From: Caballeronia sp. GAFFF1
GTDB taxonomy: Bacteria > Pseudomonadota > Gammaproteobacteria > Burkholderiales > Burkholderiaceae
DNA: 59,935 nucleotides
Reading direction: 5' to 3'
Assembly (NCBI RefSeq): GCF_023630705.1
Contig: NZ_JALQEM010000007.1
Span: forward strand, 1-59,935
The notes beneath the pieces were generated by a model. It searched no databases, had not been told where the DNA came from, and saw only the letters and a program-made list of their open reading frames with translations. The position numbers and the translations under genes are program-made. Positions within the stretch are counted from its first letter, which is position 1. Every line of letters starts with the position of its first letter. Shown here in pieces: positions 54,067-59,935 of the stretch.

Positions 54067-57000
54067 ATGCTCGAACTCTTCTACTCGAACCGTCACGAAA
54101 CGCTTGCCGCCGCGCTCTTCGAAGACCTCGACGCCTTCGCCATGCGCGAGAGCGATCCCTTCGCGAGCGAGGCCGTGATCGTGCCGAGCGCAGCCGTGCG
54201 CCGCCGCCTGGAACTCGACATGGCCGAGCGTTTCGGCATCTGCGCGAACGTGCAGTTCTGCTATCTCGCGCAGTGGCTCTGGGCGCAAATCGGCCGCGTG
54301 CTGCCGGTGCCCGCGCATTCGCCGTTCGCGCCGGACCGGCTGGCGTGGCGCTGCTATCGCCTGTTCGACGAACCCGCGTTCCGCGAGGCGCCGCGCCTGT
54401 CGACATATCTGAACGCCGCCGACGATTCCATGCGCTACGAACTCGCGCGCCGCATCGCGACGGTGTTCGATCACTATCTGACGTATCGCCCGGAATGGCT
54501 CACGCACTGGCAGGCGGGCGGCTCGATTCTCGCGGGCGGCGGCGCGCAGATCGAGGCGCGCGGGCCGCGTCTTGCCGGCGCGAGCGACATCCAGCGCCAG
54601 GACGAACACTGGCAGGCAGCGCTGTGGCGCGCGCTGCTGGAAGACCTCGCAGCGCCGGATCACGAGCACGACCCGACGCCGCCCGCTTACCGCTTTCTGG
54701 CCGAAGCGCCGCGCTTCGATCTCGATACCGCGATGCGCGCCGAGTGGCCGCGGCGCATCAGCGTCTTCGCGCTGCCGACCATGCCGCCGCTGCATATCGC
54801 GCTCTTGCGCGAGTTGTCGCGCTGGATCGACGTGCGCATCTACGCGCTCAACCCGTGCCGCGAATTCTGGTTCGATATCGTGAGCGAGGCGCGCGTCGAG
54901 CAATTGCAACTGAAGGGCGAGGCGGATTTTCAGGAAGTCGGTCATCCATTGCTCGCGGAGTGGGGCCGGCAGACGCAAGCACAGCTGCATATGCTCAACG
55001 AGCTGACGGAGAGCGCCGCGTCCAGCGAGCGCGAACTGTTCGAAGAGAACCCCGCGCCGACGTGGCTCGCCCGCGTGCAGAACGGCATCCTCACGCTCGA
55101 TGAAGACAACGCTTCGCCGCAGCCGGAAGCAATCGTCGATACGGGCGTAGAAGTGCACGTTTGCCATAGCCTCTCGCGGCAACTGGAAGTGCTGCACGAC
55201 CGCCTGCTCGACTGGTTCGACTCGATAGAAGGCCTGGAACCGTCCGACGTGCTCGTCGCGTTTCCGGATCTCGCGGTGGCGGGGCCGCTGATCGACGGCA
55301 TCTTCGGCACCGCGCCCGCCGGGGCCAGCAACGAGCGGCGGCGCATTCCGTATCGCATCACGGGCTTGCCGCCGTCGCAGGCGAACCCCGTCGCGCGCGC
55401 GATGCTCGACTGGCTCGCGCTTGCCGAGCGCGGCGTCGGCGCGCCGGAGTTGATCGAATGGCTGCGTGTCGATGCGATCGCCACGCGCTACGGCATCGAC
55501 GCCGCATCGCTCGAGACGGCGCAGGAATGGCTCGCGCAGGCGGGCGCCCGACGCGGCTTGCGGCCCGACGAGGTCACGAGCGAGCATGTGCCCGCCGCGC
55601 GCCACACGTTCGCGGACGCGCTCACGCGGCTCTACCTCGGCTACGCGCTGCCCGGCGGCGGCGCGCCGGTCGCGGACTGGCTGCCGGTGGAAGGCGCGCA
55701 AGGCTCGGAGGCGGAACTGCTCGGGCGTCTGACGCGCTTCATCGACGACATCGACGCCTTCGCGAAAGAGATCGAAACGCCGCGCAACGCGCGTGCGTGG
55801 GGCGAGTTGCTGCAAGGCGCGCTCGAGCGTTTCTTCGACGCAGGCGTCGCGTTCAACGACACCATCGGCGACGTGCGCCACGCCATCGACGCGCTGATCG
55901 CCGCTATCGACGAAGGCGCGGGCGATACGCAAGTGCCCGCCGCCGTGATCCGCACCGCGCTCACCGATACGCTCGACGATCCGGCGCGCGGCGGCGTGCC
56001 GTGGGGCGGCGTCACGTTTTCGTCGCTCACGAGCTTGCGCGGCCTGCCCTATCGCGTCGTGTGCCTGCTCGGCATGGACGACGGCATGCTGCCGAGCCTC
56101 GCGCGCGCCGACGAGTTCGATCTGATGGCGCGCTTCGGCAAGCTCGGCGACCGTCAGCGGCGCGACGACGAGCGTAATCTTTTCCTCGACCTGATGCTGG
56201 CCGCGCGCGACCGGCTGTTGATTGCGTACACGGGGCGCAGCATTCGCGACAACGCCGTGCTGCCGCCTGCCGCGCTGATCGACGAACTGCTGGATTATCT
56301 GGCGCAGGCGGTCGCGGGCAAGCATGCGGCTCCGGAAGCCCTGCGCGAGGCGCGCGCCTTGTTCGTCCACGAACATCCGCTTCAGCCGTTCGCGCCCGAG
56401 TACTTCGAGCCGGGCGGCCGCCTTTTCACGTACGAGCCCGAGCGGGCGGAACTGGCGCGCGCGCTCGCGGCAGGGCGCACGCAGGGCAGCCCGCCGTTCT
56501 TCGACACGCCGCTGCCGCCGGAAGAGGACGAAGACATCGTCGCCTTTGACGACTTCGTGCGTTTCTGGCGGCACCCGGCGCGGGCGCTGCTGCGCGATCG
56601 CCTGGGTATTGCGCTCGTCGATGCCGATGCGGAGCTCGACATCACCGAGCCGTTCGAATTGGGCTTCGCGGGCCGCGATGCGCTCGCGGCCCGCGTGCTG
56701 CCGTCGCTGCTCGATGCCACGGACGATGCCGCCGCGCGCGCCCGCGAACGCGCCCGCCACGTCGCGCGCACGAGCCCCGAAATGCCGGGCGGCGCGACGG
56801 GCGCGGTCTGGCAGGCGCGCGAGATGCACGCGCTCGCGCATCTGGCGGACCGCATCCGCGTGTCGGTGGCGGAAGGCGTGACGCGGCTGCCGTTCGTGCT
56901 CGACATCGCGCCGCGCTGGCCCGACACCGCAGGCGTGGCACTCTTCGCAACCTATGACGACGCCCTCGTCGACAAGCGGCCGTTCACGCTCGCCGGCACG

Positions 57001-57459
57001 CTGAATCGCCTGACGCCGCAAGGGCAGGTGATCTACCGCTACGACCAGCCGCGCGCCCGCGATTACCTGTCGGCGTGGCTCGCGCATCTGGCCTACTGCG
57101 CGGCGCTGCCGGACGGTCCGCGCCGCACCGTCTGGCATGGTCGCGGCGCGCAGTCGGCGGATTTCGAACTCGCGCCCGTCGCCGATCCGCTCGCGCATCT
57201 CGGCACGCTCGCGGCGCTTTATCGCGCGGGGCGACGCATGCCGCTGCGTTTCTTTCCGAAGAGCGCGTGGCTCAAGCTGACAGAAGGCGAGGCCCGTGCG
57301 CAAGCGGCATGGGAGTCCGAGCGCACGCGCGCCGAGGCCGACGATCCGGCGTATCGCATCGCGTTTCGCGGCGAATCTTTAACGCTCGACGAACGCTTCG
57401 CCGCGCTCGCGCGCATCGTATTCGAACCGCTTCGAGAGCATCTGCGGAGCGGCGCATGA
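54067..57459 (+). CDS. recC: Exodeoxyribonuclease V subunit RecC
   Basis: Chi-recognition subunit of RecBCD, which processes double-strand ends for repair and degrades phage DNA. The 1130-residue protein has the RecC opening YSNRHETLAAAL, VIVPSAAVRRRLELDMAERFG (cited in part), CANVQF, and an inactive helicase-like core (VLVAFPDLAVAGPLI, ITGLPPSQANPVARAMLDWL). The family block VTFSSLTSLRGLPYRVVCLLGMDDG, cited as LRGLPYRVVCLLGMDDG, and the inactive nuclease-like C-terminus follow. Its length matches E. coli RecC (1122). The stop overlaps the recB start (ATGA), so translation is coupled; recC-recB-recD is the usual order. Confidence 0.96.
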   Translation: MLELFYSNRHETLAAALFEDLDAFAMRESDPFASEAVIVPSAAVRRRLELDMAERFGICANVQFCYLAQWLWAQIGRVLPVPAHSPFAPDRLAWRCYRLFDEPAFREAPRLSTYLNAADDSMRYELARRIATVFDHYLTYRPEWLTHWQAGGSILAGGGAQIEARGPRLAGASDIQRQDEHWQAALWRALLEDLAAPDHEHDPTPPAYRFLAEAPRFDLDTAMRAEWPRRISVFALPTMPPLHIALLRELSRWIDVRIYALNPCREFWFDIVSEARVEQLQLKGEADFQEVGHPLLAEWGRQTQAQLHMLNELTESAASSERELFEENPAPTWLARVQNGILTLDEDNASPQPEAIVDTGVEVHVCHSLSRQLEVLHDRLLDWFDSIEGLEPSDVLVAFPDLAVAGPLIDGIFGTAPAGASNERRRIPYRITGLPPSQANPVARAMLDWLALAERGVGAPELIEWLRVDAIATRYGIDAASLETAQEWLAQAGARRGLRPDEVTSEHVPAARHTFADALTRLYLGYALPGGGAPVADWLPVEGAQGSEAELLGRLTRFIDDIDAFAKEIETPRNARAWGELLQGALERFFDAGVAFNDTIGDVRHAIDALIAAIDEGAGDTQVPAAVIRTALTDTLDDPARGGVPWGGVTFSSLTSLRGLPYRVVCLLGMDDGMLPSLARADEFDLMARFGKLGDRQRRDDERNLFLDLMLAARDRLLIAYTGRSIRDNAVLPPAALIDELLDYLAQAVAGKHAAPEALREARALFVHEHPLQPFAPEYFEPGGRLFTYEPERAELARALAAGRTQGSPPFFDTPLPPEEDEDIVAFDDFVRFWRHPARALLRDRLGIALVDADAELDITEPFELGFAGRDALAARVLPSLLDATDDAAARARERARHVARTSPEMPGGATGAVWQAREMHALAHLADRIRVSVAEGVTRLPFVLDIAPRWPDTAGVALFATYDDALVDKRPFTLAGTLNRLTPQGQVIYRYDQPRARDYLSAWLAHLAYCAALPDGPRRTVWHGRGAQSADFELAPVADPLAHLGTLAALYRAGRRMPLRFFPKSAWLKLTEGEARAQAAWESERTRAEADDPAYRIAFRGESLTLDERFAALARIVFEPLREHLRSGA

Positions 57460-59790
57460 CTACCATGACCGACGTTGTGAATCACGAATCCGTGCAGGAA
57501 CTCGACGTCTTCGCCTGTGGGCTCGATGGCGTCAATCAGATCGAGGCGTCTGCCGGAACGGGCAAGACCTGGAACATCTGCGCGCTGTACGTGCGCCTGC
57601 TGCTGGAGAAGCAGTTGAGCGTCGAGCGCATTCTCGTCGTCACCTTCACGAAGGCCGCGACCGCGGAGCTGCACGAGCGCATCCGCACGCGGCTTGCGGG
57701 TGTCGCACATGCCATCGAAAACGGCGACGCGGCGGGCGATCCGTTCATCGAGCGGCTCTTCGAAACCACGCTCGAACAGATGAACCCGGACGAGGCGCTG
57801 CAACGCATCCGTATCGCGCTGCATAGCTTCGATCAGGCCGCCATTCACACGATCCACGCGTTTTGCCAGCGCGCGCTACAGGAAGCGCCGTTCGCCGCCG
57901 CGATGCCGTTCGCGTTCGACATGGAAGCCGACGACAGCACGCTGCGCTTCGAACTCGCCGCCGATTTCTGGCGCGAGCGCGTCGAGCCTGCGGCGGCGCG
58001 CGTGCCTTCGTTTGCGTCGTGGCTGGTTGCGAAAGGCGCGGGGCCGGCATCGCTCGATGCACAGCTCGCGCGACGCCTGAAGAAACCGCTCGCGACGCTT
58101 CGCTGGGGCAGTTTCGCCGATGGACAAGCCGCAGAAGCCGCCGACGCAAAGGCGCTATTCGATGAAGCCTGCGCGTTATGGCACGCCGAGCGCGACGCGA
58201 TCGCGAAGCTGCTCTTCGACGCCGAGGCCATGCTCAAGCAGACCTCGCATAAACGGTCGATGATCGAAGCGGCCATCGACGCGTGGGCCGAGTATTTCGA
58301 CGATGCCGACTGTCACGCGCCGCCGCCGAAAGACGCGCTGAAGATCACCGCGTCGGCGCTGGCGAAGGGCACGAAGGTCAAGCACGCGCCGCCCGCGCAT
58401 GCGTTTTTCGAGCACGCGGAGACGCTTGCCGCGGCGGCCGCTGCTGCGGAAGTGTCGCAGCGCGCGCTGTGGCTCGATCTCGTGCGCGAGTGGCTCGACT
58501 ACGCGCCGGCCGAGTTGTCGGCGAGAAAGCGCGCCCGCCGTGTCGTCTCGTTCGACGACCTGCTCTCGAACCTGCATCACGCGCTCGTCAAACATGCGTG
58601 GCTTGCAGAGGCGTTGCGCGAGCGTTATCCGGCGGCGCTCATCGACGAATTTCAGGACACGGACCCGCTGCAGTACGCCATCTTCAATCGCGTGTTCGCG
58701 CCGCACGGGCCGCTCTTTCTCGTCGGCGATCCGAAGCAGGCCATCTACAGCTTTCGCGCCGCCGATCTGCACACGTATCTCGCGGCGCGCGAGGGCGCGA
58801 GCGCGCGCTACACGCTCGCAGTGAACCAGCGGTCCACGGTGCGCATCATCGAGGCGTGCAACCGCGTGTTCGGCGCGAATCCGTCGGCGTTCATCCTCGA
58901 AGGACTCGACTATCAGCCGGTGCGCGCGGGCACGCGCTCGCGCGGGCCCTTCGTCGATGCGACGCCCGCCGCCGCGTATTCCGATCTCGCTGATTTCTGC
59001 GTGTGGATGTTGCCGCACGGCGATTCCGCGCTCTCGAAGGGGAACGCGCAGCGCGATGCGGCCGAAGCGTGCGCCGCCGAGATCGCGCGGCTCTTGTGCG
59101 GCGCGCAACGCGGCGAAGTGAGCATCGGCGACGAGCCGCTTCGCGCGGGAGATATCGCGGTGCTCGTGCAGACGCACCGGCAGGGCAGCATGGTGAAGCG
59201 CGTGCTCGCGGCGTGGGGCGTCGGCAGCGTGGAACTCGCGCAGGCGTCGGTGTTCGGCTCGCTCGACGCCGAGCAAATCGAGCGCGTGCTTGCCGCCATC
59301 GACACGCCGGGCGACTTGCGGCGGCTGCGCGCCGCGCTCGCGACCGACTGGTTCGGGCTCGATGCCGGCGCGCTCTGGCGTCTCGAACACGCGGTTTCGG
59401 CGGCCGATTCGATCGACGGCCCGAATGATTCGACAGGCTGGGTCGAGCGTTTCTCGCGCTATCGCACGATCTGGCACGAGCGCGGCTTCGCGGTGATGTG
59501 GCGCACGCTGACGCGCGAACTGTCGATTGCCGCGCGCCTCGTCACGCGGCCGGACGGCGAGCGCAGGCTCACGAATATCAACCATCTCGCGGAACTGCTG
59601 CAGGCGCGCTCGGCCGAGCAGCCCGGCATCGCGCCGACGCTGCGCTGGCTCGCCGCGCAGCGCGCGCAGCAAGGCGGCGGCGAGGACGCGCAATTGCGGC
59701 TGGAGTCGGACCGCAATCTCGTGCAGATCGTGACGATCCACAAGTCGAAAGGGCTGGAGTACGCGGTCGTGTTCTGCCCGTTCCTGAACG
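57456..59790 (+). CDS. recB: Exodeoxyribonuclease V subunit RecB (3' truncated)
   Basis: 3'-5' helicase and nuclease subunit of RecBCD. About 778 codons are present before the frame runs into the artefactual homopolymer block; E. coli RecB has 1180. UvrD-type motifs are in order: motif I EASAGTGKTW near residue 32-41, Ia VVTFTKAATAELHERI, II ALIDEFQDTDPLQ, III VGDPKQAIYSFRAAD, and motif V region VTIHKSKGLEYAVVFCPF just before the break. Motif VI and the C-terminal nuclease domain are missing. ATG at 57456 overlaps the recC stop; a second ATG follows three codons on. Truncation is due to the contig end, not to mutation. Confidence 0.94.

Positions 59791-59935
<145 letters not shown>

Overview
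The window is a contig from a high-GC betaproteobacterium of the Burkholderiaceae, most likely Paraburkholderia, Caballeronia or Burkholderia. The gene order purD-hemF-nadD-rsfS-rlmH-maf-rng, a second FtsK with a very long linker, a Burkholderia-type PagP, an LPS core cluster next to msbA, and the protein sequences themselves support this. Nearly all of it is ordinary chromosomal housekeeping. I see no insertion sequence, prophage, integrase, CRISPR array, tRNA or rRNA. Both ends (about 1-118 and 59791-59935) are homopolymer-rich junk that looks like an assembly artefact. It truncates recB on the right.

Layout. 136-1891: pagP (lipid A palmitoylation) and a ZntB-type CorA-family transporter. 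1900-6687: a 1595-residue FtsK translocase whose linker holds four tandem 56-residue repeats. 6909-9602: a META-domain lipoprotein, purT, a 56-residue lipoprotein and a MliC-type lysozyme inhibitor. 10038-11519: rhlE behind a roughly 370-nt candidate leader. 11574-17061: gluQ and trhO (minus), then dnaE. 17055-24377: LPS core region with a family 2 glycosyltransferase (minus), msbA, waaC, two family 4 glycosyltransferases and the O-antigen ligase waaL. 24388-30570: minus-strand housekeeping run rng, maf, rlmH, rsfS, nadD, hemF, purD (listed from low to high coordinate). 30767-32487: yebC and upp. 32764-35722: a plus-strand group of an SDR-like protein lacking its catalytic Tyr and Lys, methylglyoxal synthase, a quinone oxidoreductase and a KdpE-type regulator with no KdpD beside it. 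35729-44296: a small NAD(P)-binding protein and the mdtABC RND efflux operon (minus). 44575-46890: an IclR regulator, a candidate small RNA with promoter and terminator, a small membrane protein and a lipoprotein. 46996-50831: a large MscS-type channel, then a cysteine-dioxygenase-like enzyme divergent from an Lrp/AsnC regulator. 51129-53881: a small membrane protein and a FUSC-family transporter. 54067-59790: recC and the first ~778 codons of recB.

Themes: envelope building and defence recur (PagP, MsbA, LPS core, MliC inhibitor, MdtABC, FUSC, MscS). The observations most worth a second look are the candidate sRNA at 45587-45756, the Lrp operator/promoter between lrp and the thiol dioxygenase, the SDR-mgsA-qor-kdpE cluster, and low-complexity insertions in MdtC, FUSC and FtsK. 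I did not find a clear new multi-gene defence or biosynthetic system. All function calls come from reading motifs and family resemblance by eye; no database search was run.
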